This document shows, piece by piece, positions 53,178 through 61,580 of a DNA stretch of 64,000 nucleotides. Origin of the DNA: Arthrobacter sp. Bi83 (GTDB taxonomy: Bacteria > Actinomycetota > Actinomycetes > Actinomycetales > Micrococcaceae); the NCBI RefSeq assembly GCF_918698095.1, contig NZ_CAKKLY010000011.1, forward strand, positions 29,822 through 93,821, written 5' to 3'. The notes under the pieces were generated by a model. The model made no database searches and was not told the origin of the DNA. It saw nothing but the letters and a program-made list of their open reading frames with translations. Within the stretch, counting starts at the first letter, position 1; the number at the start of each line of letters is the position of its first letter. A program made the translations under genes and the position numbers.

Positions 53178-53411
53178 ATGAACACCACCGGATCACGCCC
53201 CGAGCCCGACGCCCGCCACACACTGGAATCCGACCCCGCCTACGATTTCGCCGAGGACGCGCCGGTCGACGAAGACTGGGATACCGAGGACGAGTTCATC
53301 GACTCCGAGGAGAGAGTTGTTCCCGTCGCGCCGGAAGCCGTTGACGACGACGAGCGGGTGGTGTCGTTGGATGCCGACGAATTCCGCGGGGACGAAGGCT
53401 ACGAAGAATAA
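53178..53411 (+). CDS. Small acidic protein, function unknown
   Basis: A 77-residue protein with over one third Asp/Glu and few basic residues, predicted disordered (for example VDEDWDTEDEFIDSEERVV, ending DEGYEE). A good ribosome site (GGAGG) precedes ATG 53178. No domain is recognised. It is followed by a terminator-like hairpin, so it is probably transcribed alone. Confidence 0.65.
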   Translation: MNTTGSRPEPDARHTLESDPAYDFAEDAPVDEDWDTEDEFIDSEERVVPVAPEAVDDDERVVSLDADEFRGDEGYEE

Positions 53412-53457
53412 GGACACGCGCTCAAACCCCGGCGCTTAGAGCCGAACGCTTAAACCC

Positions 53458-53499
53458 CGACGGCGGTGACTTCCCCGCGAAGGGAAGGCACCGCCGTCG
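53458..53499. terminator. Terminator-like hairpin between convergent genes
   Basis: Stem of 11 pairs (53458-53468 with 53489-53499), one mismatch, then six pairs and a 6-base loop. It lies between the small acidic protein gene and the end of the symporter gene and can serve both strands. Confidence 0.7.
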
Positions 53500-53516
53500 T
53501 GATTAATTCAGTTTGC

Positions 53517-55058
53517 CTAATGCGCCGCGTGGCTGGCTACCGGGTGAGCCTCCAGGGACAGTTCCTCGGACACGGCTCCGGCGACGCGCTTGTCCCACGC
53601 TTCGCGGACTTCGGGATCCGTGGGTGGCGTGAGTACGGATATCACCAAGTACACTGCCAGCGAGGCCCCAAGGCCCCAGTAGATGGGATCGTTGGCGTAG
53701 ACGCCGTCCTCGCTCGGGATGATTCCCGTGGCATACATGATCAGCAGGCCAAGGGTCAGGACCGAGCCCACGGCCATGGACCAGGCGGCGGCGATGCCGG
53801 TGCCGCGCTTCCAGACCAGGCCGCCGAGGATGGCTACCAGCAGGCCGCCCACCAGGATGTCATAGGCGATGGTCAGGGCCACCACGACGTCCTGGGCTGC
53901 CATGGAGATCAGCACCGCCACGATGCCCAGGCCAAGGACCCAGTAACGGTTGGCCTTGACGTCGTGCTCGGGGTTTTCGGTGTCGTCGGTGTTGATCGTC
54001 TTGCCGAACCAGCTGGCCACGAACGGCACAACGTCAGCGCGGGCCACCGTTGCCGCAGCGATGAGGGCGCCGGAGGCGGTGGACATCATGGCGGCGACGG
54101 CTGCGGCCATGACCAGGCCGCCGATGCCGATCGGCAGGATGTGGGTGGCAACCTCGGCGTAGACAACGTCCTTGCCGAGATTGGCGACGTCGATGTCGGG
54201 CAGGGCCACACGGGCGGCCAGGCCGATCAACGCGCCGGCGACGCCGTACAGGATGCAATAGACACCTGCGGTGGCGCCGCCCCAGCGGGCCACGGTGGGG
54301 GTCTTGGCGGTGAAGACGCGCTGCCAGATGTCCTGGCCGATCAGCAGGCCAAGGGTGTACACCACGAAGTACGTGATGATGGTCTGCACGCCGATGCCGT
54401 CGAGCTGGAAGAAGCTCGCGTCAACGCGGGCACGGATGCCGTCGAGGCCGCCCGCGGCGTTAAGGACGAACGGGAGCATGAGGAAGAAGATGCCCACCGT
54501 CTTGATGATGAACTGCACCTGGTCGGCGAGGGTGATGGACCACATGCCTCCGATGGTGGAGTACACCAGCACAATGGCGCCGCCGACGGCGATGGCGAGC
54601 CAGCGCTCCCAGCCGAACAGGACCACGAAGATGGTGGCGTAGGCGCCCGTGGAGGTGGCGCAGAGCATCAGGGTGTAAGCCAGCATGACGATGCCGGAGG
54701 TCTGGGTGGCGCGCTGGCCGTAGCGCAGGCTCAGCATCTGGGAGACCGTGTAGATCTTCAGCCGCTGGAGGGTCCCGGCAAAGAGCAGGCTCAGCAGGAG
54801 CACACCCGCGCCGATTGCGACGACAAGCCACATGCCGGAGATGCCGAACTTGTAGCCGAGGCCCACGCCGCCCACCGTTGAGGCGCCGCCGAGCACGACG
54901 GCGGCCATGGTTCCGGTGTAAAGGAGCGGGCCCAGCCTGCGGCCGGCCACCAGGTAGTCACTGTTGTTCTTGGTGCGGGACTTGCCCCACCAGCCGAAGG
55001 CCAGCATCGCGGCGAGGTACACCACCACGATGGCAATATTGACGAAGTTTGCGTCCAT
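53517..55058 (-). CDS. Sodium:solute symporter (SSS family)
   Basis: A 513-residue membrane protein with about 13 segments in the LeuT-like SSS fold: YLVAGRRLGPLLYTGTMAAV in the first inverted repeat, LGGASTVGGVGLGYKFGISG, and MAAAVAAMMSTASGALIAAA (Na2-site helix 8 with SerThr-Ser). It ends in a polar tail. It diverges from an XRE-cupin regulator whose putative operator lies in the shared gap, and lies near amt and a ureohydrolase. That suggests uptake of an amine, guanidino compound or similar nitrogen source; the substrate is unproven. ATG 55058 begins the first helix; the longer frame is intergenic. Confidence 0.88.
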   Translation of the reverse strand: MDANFVNIAIVVVYLAAMLAFGWWGKSRTKNNSDYLVAGRRLGPLLYTGTMAAVVLGGASTVGGVGLGYKFGISGMWLVVAIGAGVLLLSLLFAGTLQRLKIYTVSQMLSLRYGQRATQTSGIVMLAYTLMLCATSTGAYATIFVVLFGWERWLAIAVGGAIVLVYSTIGGMWSITLADQVQFIIKTVGIFFLMLPFVLNAAGGLDGIRARVDASFFQLDGIGVQTIITYFVVYTLGLLIGQDIWQRVFTAKTPTVARWGGATAGVYCILYGVAGALIGLAARVALPDIDVANLGKDVVYAEVATHILPIGIGGLVMAAAVAAMMSTASGALIAAATVARADVVPFVASWFGKTINTDDTENPEHDVKANRYWVLGLGIVAVLISMAAQDVVVALTIAYDILVGGLLVAILGGLVWKRGTGIAAAWSMAVGSVLTLGLLIMYATGIIPSEDGVYANDPIYWGLGASLAVYLVISVLTPPTDPEVREAWDKRVAGAVSEELSLEAHPVASHAAH

Positions 55059-55165
55059 GATTCTTGGGGCTCCTCGGAGCTCTGGCAGCTTTACGGTAAT
55101 CCGGAGCGCAGTTGGGGTACGCGGTTTGGGCTGCTCTAAAGGGGAAAACTGAAGGGATCGAGCTC

Positions 55166-55198
55166 TGTTGCTTCGCATGCAACAGTTGTTGCCAACAA
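55166..55198. promoter_or_regulatory. Paired inverted repeats between the symporter and XRE-cupin genes
   Basis: TGTTGC-N7-GCAACA (55166-55184) is followed at once by TTGTTG-N-CAACAA (55186-55198), both perfect. The shared GTTG/CAAC half-sites suggest two bound dimers. The divergent gene order makes the XRE-cupin protein the obvious candidate binder. A -10 TAGTAT for the regulator is at about 55280. Confidence 0.55.
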
Positions 55199-55331
55199 GC
55201 GTAGGGTGTGATCGGAGTAACAGTCAAGACGCAATCTTCTGTGACGCGGTTCCCGGGCCGTCGGATCGGCGGGGTGCCGCTAGTATGGCTCCAAAGATGG
55301 GGCCGAGCGGCCGGCCGTGAAAGGTTCGTAA

Positions 55332-55907
55332 ATGAAGGCACTTCCAGTTGAGCCGAGCAATGTTCCGGTTGCCATCGGTTCAAGAATCCGTGCCGCCCGA
55401 CAGTCGCAGCGGCTCACAATTGAACAGGTGGCGGATGCCACCGGGCTGACCAAGGGCTTCCTGAGCCGGGTCGAGCGGGACCTCACCTCGCCCTCTGTCG
55501 CCTCGCTGGTGACCCTGTGCCAGGTCCTCTCCATTTCCATTGGCGACCTGTTTGCCGCGCCTGAAACCCACCTCACAAAGCGCGACGCCGGCCCCCGCAT
55601 TTCGCTGGGCGGCGAAGGGATCGTTGAGCGGCTGCTGACCGCTCGGTCGGAGCGGCGCGTTCAAATCATCCAGGCCGTCATCGAGCCGCTGGGCCGCGGC
55701 GAGTCCGAGCTCTACGCTGTTGATTGCGACGTCGATGTGCTCCATGTCATTAAGGGCACCATCAAGCTCATCCTCACCAATGAGGAGTATGAGCTCAACA
55801 CCGGGGATACCGTCACGTTTCCGGGGCGCGAACCCCACACTTGGGTGAATCCCACAAACGAGGCCGTCGAGGTCCTCTGGGTCCTGGTTCCCGCCGCCAG
55901 CCGCTAG
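55332..55907 (+). CDS. XRE-family regulator with cupin domain
   Basis: A 191-residue regulator: helix-turn-helix at about 14-70 (IGSRIRAARQSQRLTIEQVA, TGLTKGFLSRVERDLTSPSV) and a C-terminal cupin_2 barrel (DVLHVIKGTIKLILTNEEYE, GDTVTFPGREPHTWVNPTNE) that should bind a small ligand. PuuR-like proteins of this layout control amine catabolism. It is divergent from the symporter gene; the ATG at 55332 begins the conserved part. Confidence 0.88.
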   Translation: MKALPVEPSNVPVAIGSRIRAARQSQRLTIEQVADATGLTKGFLSRVERDLTSPSVASLVTLCQVLSISIGDLFAAPETHLTKRDAGPRISLGGEGIVERLLTARSERRVQIIQAVIEPLGRGESELYAVDCDVDVLHVIKGTIKLILTNEEYELNTGDTVTFPGREPHTWVNPTNEAVEVLWVLVPAASR

Positions 55908-56216
55908 GAGCGTGGCGCGGGTCTGACGCTTGATGCGGACCGCTGGCTGAGGCGGACTGCTGCCGCCTGCTCCAGCGGTGCCTGCCGGCGGCGTGGTGAG
56001 ATGTACGTCACATTCCGGACATCTCCCGTACACGCGTAATTCACACCCGGAGCCCGCCTGTTACATGCCCGCAAAGCAGAATGCTGCCAGCGGAAACACG
56101 GGTTTTGTAGTCTCGGCCCGGGGAATTCGAAACAGTCTGGCTATCGACCGGTCACGGTCTCGCAGGTCTCGCCACATGCACGCCTCCGGGCGGCAAATCC
56201 GAGGAAGGCTCCCGCG
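55908..56216. promoter_or_regulatory. Intergenic region upstream of amt
   Basis: About 309 bases without a gene. Two words resemble GlnR boxes (GTnAC-N6-GaAAC): GTCAC-N6-GACAT (56007-56022) and GTTAC-N6-GCAAA (56060-56075). Both match imperfectly and their spacing of 53 bases is not the usual tandem arrangement. No AmtR-type palindrome and no clear terminator of the XRE gene are evident. Confidence 0.3.
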
Positions 56217-57632
56217 ATGGATCATCTTTTTCTCTCTGTAAGGCTCGAAACAGACCCGCTTGCCCTGGATCCTGGCGCGACCGCCTGGATGCTGGCGGCC
56301 TCGGCGCTGGTGCTCCTGATGACACCCGGCCTGGCCTTCTTCTATGGCGGCCTGGTGCGGATGAAGTCAGTCCTGAACATCATGATGATGAGCTTTGGCG
56401 CCATGGGCGTGGTGGCCGTCGTCTGGGCGCTCTGGGGCTATGGGCTGGCGTTCGGCCCGGACACGTTGGGCGGCTGGGTCGGCGACCCGTTCGCCAACTT
56501 CGGCCTCGCCGGCCTGACAACTACGATCGGAACCAAGGCGGCCGGCCTTCCTGACATGGTGTTTATCGGCTTCCAGGCCACTTTTGCGATCATCACCGTC
56601 GCCCTGATCAGCGGCGCCGTGGCCGAACGGGTCCGGTTTGGGCCCTGGCTCCTGTTCTCGGCGCTCTGGGTGACCCTTGTTTATTCGCCGATTGCCCACT
56701 GGGTGTGGGGCGGCGGTATCTTCGGTGCGGAGGGCATCATCGGCAGCAAGATCGCGGCCCTGGATTTTGCCGGCGGCACCGTTGTCCACATGAATGCGGG
56801 CATGGCCGGCCTCATGCTGGCAGTGGTCCTCGGCAAGCGACTCGGCTTCATGAGGGACCCGAACATCCGTCCCCACAACCTCCCGTTTGTCATGCTCGGT
56901 GCGGGTCTGTTGTGGTTCGGCTGGTTCGGCTTCAATGCAGGATCCGAGCTGACGGCCGATGCCACTGCAGGCCTTGCCTGGACCAACACGCTGCTGGCAA
57001 CCAGTGCCGCGCTCCTCGGCTGGCTGCTCGTGGAAAGGCTCCGCGACGGACATGCCACCTCTCTCGGGGCTGCCTCGGGTGCCGTTGCCGGGCTGGTGGC
57101 GATCACGCCGGCCTGCGGTTTCGTGGACCCGATGGCCTCCATTGCCATCGGTGCCGTGGCCGGCGGAGTGTGTGCCCTTGCTGTGGCTCTCAAGTTCAGG
57201 GTTGGGCTGGACGATTCCCTGGACGTCGTGGCAGTGCACTTCATCGGCGGGCTCTGGGGGACGCTGTCGCTCGGGTTCTTCGCCGTTCCGTCGTCTAAGA
57301 CCGGGGGTGGACTGTTCTATGGCGGCGGACTCGCGCAGTTCTGGCCACAAATACTGACCGCGCTGATCGTCACCGCCTGGACAGCGGTCATGACCACGCT
57401 GATTGGGCTTGCCATCCACAAGACGATGGGGATGCGCGTTACCGATGCGGACGAACGTTCCGGCATCGACGTCACGGAGCACGCGGAGACAGCCTACGAA
57501 CTGGCCATGGTGGGCGGCAGCTTCCACCCGGGTGAACATCGCGGCGCTGGCGCCGCTTCCTCGCCCGGAGGCAGCATGGCCGCTGATCCGGTCCGGGAAG
57601 CCGAGGCTGCCCGCGGCGGTGTCCCGCAGTGA
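56217..57632 (+). CDS. amt: Ammonium transporter (Amt/MEP family)
   Basis: A 471-residue, 11-helix ammonium channel. It carries MTPGLAFFYGGLVRMKSVLN in helix 1, the twin-His pore residues His191 (DFAGGTVVHMNAG) and His341 (DVVAVHFIGGLWGT), and the gating Phe region FIGFQATFAIIT. The C-terminal tail (after about residue 400) is long and cytoplasmic, where PII docks. A GGAAGG site precedes ATG 56217. The PII gene overlaps its stop by 4 bases, the standard amt-glnK pairing. Confidence 0.95.
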   Translation: MDHLFLSVRLETDPLALDPGATAWMLAASALVLLMTPGLAFFYGGLVRMKSVLNIMMMSFGAMGVVAVVWALWGYGLAFGPDTLGGWVGDPFANFGLAGLTTTIGTKAAGLPDMVFIGFQATFAIITVALISGAVAERVRFGPWLLFSALWVTLVYSPIAHWVWGGGIFGAEGIIGSKIAALDFAGGTVVHMNAGMAGLMLAVVLGKRLGFMRDPNIRPHNLPFVMLGAGLLWFGWFGFNAGSELTADATAGLAWTNTLLATSAALLGWLLVERLRDGHATSLGAASGAVAGLVAITPACGFVDPMASIAIGAVAGGVCALAVALKFRVGLDDSLDVVAVHFIGGLWGTLSLGFFAVPSSKTGGGLFYGGGLAQFWPQILTALIVTAWTAVMTTLIGLAIHKTMGMRVTDADERSGIDVTEHAETAYELAMVGGSFHPGEHRGAGAASSPGGSMAADPVREAEAARGGVPQ

Positions 57633-57970
57633 AGCTCGTGACGGCCATTGTCCGTCCGGACAGGATCGGCGCCGTACGCGATGCCCTTGAGCGCTTCGGG
57701 GTAAACGGCATGACGGTCAGCCAGGCGAATGGCTACGGCCAGCAGCGCGGCCATGTTGAGGTCTTCCGCGGGGCTGAATACACCTCGGATCTTGTGCAGA
57801 AAATCCGCGTCGAGGTCTTGGTAACCGAGGATGCCGCCGACGGGGTGGTGGCCGCCATCATGTCCGGGGCGCGGACGGGGCGGTTTGGCGACGGCAAGAT
57901 CTGGACCCTTGCGGTGCGTGACGCCGTCAGGGTGCGAACGGGGGAGCGGGGGGAAGCGGCAATCCGCTGA
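57629..57970 (+). CDS. glnK: Nitrogen regulatory protein PII (GlnK/GlnB)
   Basis: A 113-residue PII signal protein: MKLVTAIVRPDRIGAVRDAL, T-loop GYGQQRGHVEVFRGAEYTSD with Tyr51 (the uridylylation or adenylylation residue) retained and Phe at position 46, and the B-loop TGRFGDGKIWTL. It binds ATP, ADP and 2-oxoglutarate and closes Amt. GTG start overlapping the amt stop (GTGA). In many actinobacteria glnD follows; here the next gene is a ureohydrolase with its own promoter, so the modifying enzyme must be elsewhere. Confidence 0.95.
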   Translation: MKLVTAIVRPDRIGAVRDALERFGVNGMTVSQANGYGQQRGHVEVFRGAEYTSDLVQKIRVEVLVTEDAADGVVAAIMSGARTGRFGDGKIWTLAVRDAVRVRTGERGEAAIR

Positions 57971-58036
57971 GGCGCGGGGCGCGCGCGGGGTAGGGCTAAT
58001 TTGTAAACATATGATGCGCATTAGGCAACTTCGAGT

Positions 58037-58042
58037 GTATGA
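58037..58042 (+). promoter_or_regulatory. -10 element of the ureohydrolase/TPP-enzyme operon
   Basis: TATGAT, a close match to the consensus, with a start near 58049 and a leader of about 38 bases containing AAGGAG before the TTG at 58087. The palindrome ATGCGCAT (about 58014-58021) just upstream is a possible regulator site. Because this word supplies the -10, the ATG codons inside it (58039, 58042) are unlikely to be translation starts. Confidence 0.5.
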
Positions 58043-58086
58043 TGGCTGTCACACCCACCTTTCATCCTCGAAGGAGAGGCGTTCCT

Positions 58087-59202
58087 TTGGAAGAGCTGCG
58101 CATCGAAGCCAACGGCAACCTTGGCCCCATCGATTCATCCCGTATTCCCCGCTACGCAGGAGCGGCCACGTATGCCCGGCTGCCCCGTTTGGACCAGGTA
58201 CCCAAGGCGGACATCACGGTGGTCGGGGTCCCCTTCGACTCCGGAGTTTCCTACCGCCCAGGCGCCCGCTTCGGCGCCAACCACGTCCGCGAGGCCAGCC
58301 GTCTGCTGCGCCCGTACAACCCGGCCTGGGATGTCAGCCCGTTTGAGAACTGCCAGGTGGCTGACGCCGGCGACATGGCCGTCAATCCGTTCAACATCAA
58401 CGAGGCCATCGAGACTATCCAGCAGAACGCCCTGGACCTGACTTCGTCCGACAGCAAACTGCTGACTCTCGGCGGTGACCACACCATCGCCCTGCCGCTG
58501 CTGCGCGCCGCCGCCGAACGCGCCGGCGGCCCGGTCGCCATGCTGCACTTCGACGCACACCTGGACACCTGGGACACCTACTTCGGCGCTGAATACACCC
58601 ACGGCACCCCGTTCCGCCGGGCAGTGGAGGAAGGCATCCTGGACACCGAGGCCATCAGCCACATCGGTACCCGCGGCCCGCTGTACGGCAAGAAGGATCT
58701 CGACGACGACCACCGCTTCGGGTTCGGAATCGTCACCTCCGCAGACGTCTACTATCAGGGCGTGCTCGAGACCGTGGCCAAGGTCCGGGACCGCATCGGC
58801 AACCGCCCGCTGTACATCTCCGTGGACATCGACGTCCTTGACCCAGCCCACGCGCCCGGCACCGGAACCCCCGAGGCCGGCGGCATCACCAGCCGGGAGC
58901 TGTTGGAGATCATCCGCGGCTTCCGCGGCATGAACCTCGTGGGAGCCGACGTCGTTGAGGTCGCCCCCGCGTACGACCACGCGGAAATCACCGGCGTCGC
59001 GGCCAGCCATGTCGCCTACGAACTGGTGACCCTGATGGCCGACAATGCCGTTGAGGGAAACCGCTTCGGAACCGATAACGGCTACGCCGCCCAGGCGCTG
59101 GGCCAGGAAGCGCGGCGTCCGGCCGGGTTCTCCGCCCCCGGGGCAGACAACCGGGCCAGCGGGCGCATCGAAATCTCTGAGGCTGCCGGGGCGGTCAAGT
59201 GA
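58087..59202 (+). CDS. Agmatinase/guanidinobutyrase-type ureohydrolase
   Basis: A 371-residue Mn-dependent ureohydrolase that releases urea from a guanidino compound. All ligand motifs are present: [23 protein letters not shown] (His and two Asp), and [22 protein letters not shown] with the two C-terminal Asp. The family includes agmatinase (SpeB) and guanidinobutyrase (GbuA), and the substrate cannot be fixed from these motifs. The overlapping TPP enzyme favours the 4-guanidinobutyrate route. Start TTG 58087, supported by AAGGAG; residues after ~345 form a polar tail. Confidence 0.88.
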   Translation: MEELRIEANGNLGPIDSSRIPRYAGAATYARLPRLDQVPKADITVVGVPFDSGVSYRPGARFGANHVREASRLLRPYNPAWDVSPFENCQVADAGDMAVNPFNINEAIETIQQNALDLTSSDSKLLTLGGDHTIALPLLRAAAERAGGPVAMLHFDAHLDTWDTYFGAEYTHGTPFRRAVEEGILDTEAISHIGTRGPLYGKKDLDDDHRFGFGIVTSADVYYQGVLETVAKVRDRIGNRPLYISVDIDVLDPAHAPGTGTPEAGGITSRELLEIIRGFRGMNLVGADVVEVAPAYDHAEITGVAASHVAYELVTLMADNAVEGNRFGTDNGYAAQALGQEARRPAGFSAPGADNRASGRIEISEAAGAVK

Positions 59203-60902
59203 TCGACTTCGATCCCGGCACGGCAGCCCCCACCAAAGGGACCGGCGTCCGCAACGGCGGGGATCTCGTCGTCGAGACCCTCGAAGCGCTGGGTGCGAAG
59301 ACGGTCTTTGGCATTCCCGGCCAGCATGCGCTGGGCCTGTTCGACGCGATGGGCCGCGGGAACCTGCAGTTCGTGTCCTCTCGCGTGGAAAATAACAGTG
59401 CCTTCGCCGCAGACGGTTATTCGCGTGCAACCGGCGAGGTCGGCGTACTGTTCCTGTCCACGGGTCCCGGCGCGCTGACGTCCCTGGCCGGCCTGCAGGA
59501 GGCCTATGCCACCGGCGTGCCGATGGTGGTCATTGCCAGCCAAATTCCGCTGGAGGGACTGGGTGCGCGCCGCAAGGGGATGCTGCACCAGCTCGATGAC
59601 CAGAAGGCCTCGGCCGCGAACGTCACCAAGAGCCAGCGCCTGATCCAGCACGCCTCCGGTATTCCCTCCGCTATCCAGGACGCGTGGACCGAGGCGATCT
59701 CCTCACCACAGGGTCCCGTCTGGCTTGAGGTCCCGCAGAACGTGCTCCTCGACCCCATCATGGTGCCTCCCGTCGAGGACGCGCTCGCCGAAGCGGCGGA
59801 CAACCCGCCGCGCGTTGAACTGGTCCGCGAAGCGGTTAAATGGCTGTCCACGGCGGAACGTCCGGCCATCATCGCCGGCGGCGGGACGCGACGGGGCCGG
59901 GCGGAGAAATCCCTGCTCTCCCTTGCGGAGAAGCTGCGCGCCCCCGTGATCTGTACTCCCGGCGGCAACGGGGCTTTCCCCTGGAGCCATGAGCTGTCGC
60001 TGCAGTCCTGGATCGAGGACAGGCACATGACGGACCTCCTCGAGGACGCGGACGTCCTGATCGTCGTCGGCTCCTCGCTGGGTGAGGTCACGTCTAACTA
60101 CTTCACCTTTGAGCCGCGCGGCCGGATCATCCAGATCGACGCCGAACCCCGCGTGCTGGAGTCCAACCGGCCCGGGCTCGGTATCAGGGCCGACGCCGGA
60201 CAGGCCCTCGCGGCCCTCGACGAGGCCCTTACGGAGCCGCACGGCGAGCGCGCCAGCTGGCACGGGACCTCGCCCGAGGACCTGGTCCGGGAGTCCCTGG
60301 CCAAGGTCAAGGGGCGGCTGGAATCCCAGGACCTCGGCAAGGAACTGAAGTTCATGGCTGACATCCGCGAGGCCGTCCCAGCGGCCATGCAGACGTTTTG
60401 GGACATGACCATCTCGGCCTACTGGGGCTGGAGCTGCTGGGACGCCCGGGAAGGGCAGTTCCATTCAGCGCAGGGCGCCGGCGGGCTGGGCTACGGGTTC
60501 CCAGCTGCGATCGGTGGGGCCGTGGGCCTGGAAACCGTGGGCACATCCGGCGGTTCGGCGCGGGTCCTGGCGGTATCGGGTGACGGTTCGGCCATGTACT
60601 CCATCTCGGAGTTGGCCACGGCCAAGCAGCACAACATCCCGGTCACCTGGCTGATCGTGGACGACGGCGGCTACGGGATCCTGCGCGAGTACATGGTGGG
60701 CGCATTCGGCAAGGCCACGGCCACCGAACTCGCACGCCCCGACTTCGTGAAGCTCGCCGAGTCCTTCGGCGTGCCGGCCACGCGGGTGGCCCCGGAGAAT
60801 GTGGGGGACGCGCTGAAGGCGGGCTTCGCCGCGGACGGCCCGAACGTCGTCGTCGTCGAAACCCTGCTTAAGATGTTCGGCCCGACCCACCTGGCCCTGT
60901 AA
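59199..60902 (+). CDS. TPP-dependent enzyme, acetolactate-synthase-like (candidate 2-ketoarginine decarboxylase)
   Basis: A 567-residue three-domain ThDP enzyme. PYR domain: [17 protein letters not shown] and Glu64 in [19 protein letters not shown], the cofactor-activating residue. Middle domain: [13 protein letters not shown] domain: [18 protein letters not shown] and [20 protein letters not shown]; the usual NN of the Mg motif reads DD ([14 protein letters not shown]). It overlaps the ureohydrolase by 4 bases, so they are made together. AruI of Pseudomonas (2-ketoarginine decarboxylase) is of this type and size and works upstream of guanidinobutyrase, which makes that role attractive. It is unproven. 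Confidence 0.82.
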   Translation: MIDFDPGTAAPTKGTGVRNGGDLVVETLEALGAKTVFGIPGQHALGLFDAMGRGNLQFVSSRVENNSAFAADGYSRATGEVGVLFLSTGPGALTSLAGLQEAYATGVPMVVIASQIPLEGLGARRKGMLHQLDDQKASAANVTKSQRLIQHASGIPSAIQDAWTEAISSPQGPVWLEVPQNVLLDPIMVPPVEDALAEAADNPPRVELVREAVKWLSTAERPAIIAGGGTRRGRAEKSLLSLAEKLRAPVICTPGGNGAFPWSHELSLQSWIEDRHMTDLLEDADVLIVVGSSLGEVTSNYFTFEPRGRIIQIDAEPRVLESNRPGLGIRADAGQALAALDEALTEPHGERASWHGTSPEDLVRESLAKVKGRLESQDLGKELKFMADIREAVPAAMQTFWDMTISAYWGWSCWDAREGQFHSAQGAGGLGYGFPAAIGGAVGLETVGTSGGSARVLAVSGDGSAMYSISELATAKQHNIPVTWLIVDDGGYGILREYMVGAFGKATATELARPDFVKLAESFGVPATRVAPENVGDALKAGFAADGPNVVVVETLLKMFGPTHLAL

Positions 60903-60920
60903 CTCCGTACCCCCTCACGC

Positions 60921-60985
60921 AGCGCGAACGGATAGTTGAGGCCCATTTCCTAACGGATTTGGGGCCTCAACTATCCGTTCGCGCT
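60921..60985. repeat. Intact 24-bp-arm palindromic element
   Basis: Arms 60921-60944 and 60962-60985 are exact complements (AGCGCGAACGGATAG... on the left), separated by 17 bases. It lies 18 bases after the TPP-enzyme stop and may end that transcript, though no T-run follows. A half element matching the left arm at 20 of 24 positions lies at 63836-63859, which indicates an interspersed repeat family rather than a private terminator. Confidence 0.7.
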
Positions 60986-61034
60986 GCTGCATTTAAGGCA
61001 CGGCCGCCTCGCCCCCAACCTGCTTAGTTTCCCA

Positions 61035-61062
61035 AAGCAACTATTCTAAGTTATAGTTGCTT
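61035..61062. promoter_or_regulatory. MarR operator before the drug-exporter operon
   Basis: AAGCAACTAT (61035-61044) and ATAGTTGCTT (61053-61062) are perfect 10-bp complements with an 8-base spacer, overlapping the likely -10 (TCTAAGTTATAG region). It lies 29 bases before the MarR start, the standard autorepression site. Confidence 0.75.
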
Positions 61063-61090
61063 CAGGCAAACAAGTAGGAGTTGTCCAATC

Positions 61091-61570
61091 ATGGCAGTTG
61101 AGCCGAACACCGCGGCCGAACTCGTGCGGCAGATCTTCGACCTCCAGCGGGCGGTCCGGTGCGTTGCGGTTGCAAATGCGCGCGGAACCGACACCGGCGT
61201 CGCGCTGCAGGGCGTCCTCCGGTTCGTGGGGGAGAAGGAATCACGCGCCACGCATCTGGCCGCGCGGCTGGGTGTCAGCGCCCCCGTCCTGAGCCGGCAC
61301 ATCGCCGAACTCGAGGATCTTGGCCTGGTGCACCGGAGGCCGGACCCGGAAGACGGCAGGGCCCAGCTCGTGGCCCTGACCAACGCCGGACGCGTCAAGC
61401 TTCTCGAAATCGAGGAGCACCGCACTGCCACCCTGCAGGGATACCTGCGGGAGTGGAGCCAGCAGGACGCCGCGGAGACGGCGAAAGTTCTCCGGAATCT
61501 TGCGGAATCCCTTCGGGAATCCGCCCGGGCAATGGCGGCCGGACCCATCACTACGTCTTCCACCCTTTAG
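61091..61570 (+). CDS. MarR-family repressor of the adjacent exporter
   Basis: A 159-residue winged-helix protein: ATHLAARLGVSAPVLSRHIA (DNA-reading helices) and the wing LVHRRPDPEDGRAQLVALTN are full MarR signatures. The start is ATG 61091 with TAGGAG upstream. It lies 10 bases before the exporter gene and behind a perfect 10-bp inverted repeat, so it most likely represses both genes until a drug-like ligand binds. Confidence 0.92.
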   Translation: MAVEPNTAAELVRQIFDLQRAVRCVAVANARGTDTGVALQGVLRFVGEKESRATHLAARLGVSAPVLSRHIAELEDLGLVHRRPDPEDGRAQLVALTNAGRVKLLEIEEHRTATLQGYLREWSQQDAAETAKVLRNLAESLRESARAMAAGPITTSSTL

Positions 61571-61580
61571 GAGCAGATAC

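Noticed and set aside
53466..54881. Plus-strand frame of ~470 codons antisense to the symporter
   Set aside because: Gly/His/Asp-rich shadow of a membrane protein gene; no family features.
58039..58086. ATG start for the ureohydrolase at 58039 or 58042
   Set aside because: These ATGs lie inside a consensus-like -10 (TATGAT); TTG 58087 has AAGGAG in front of it.
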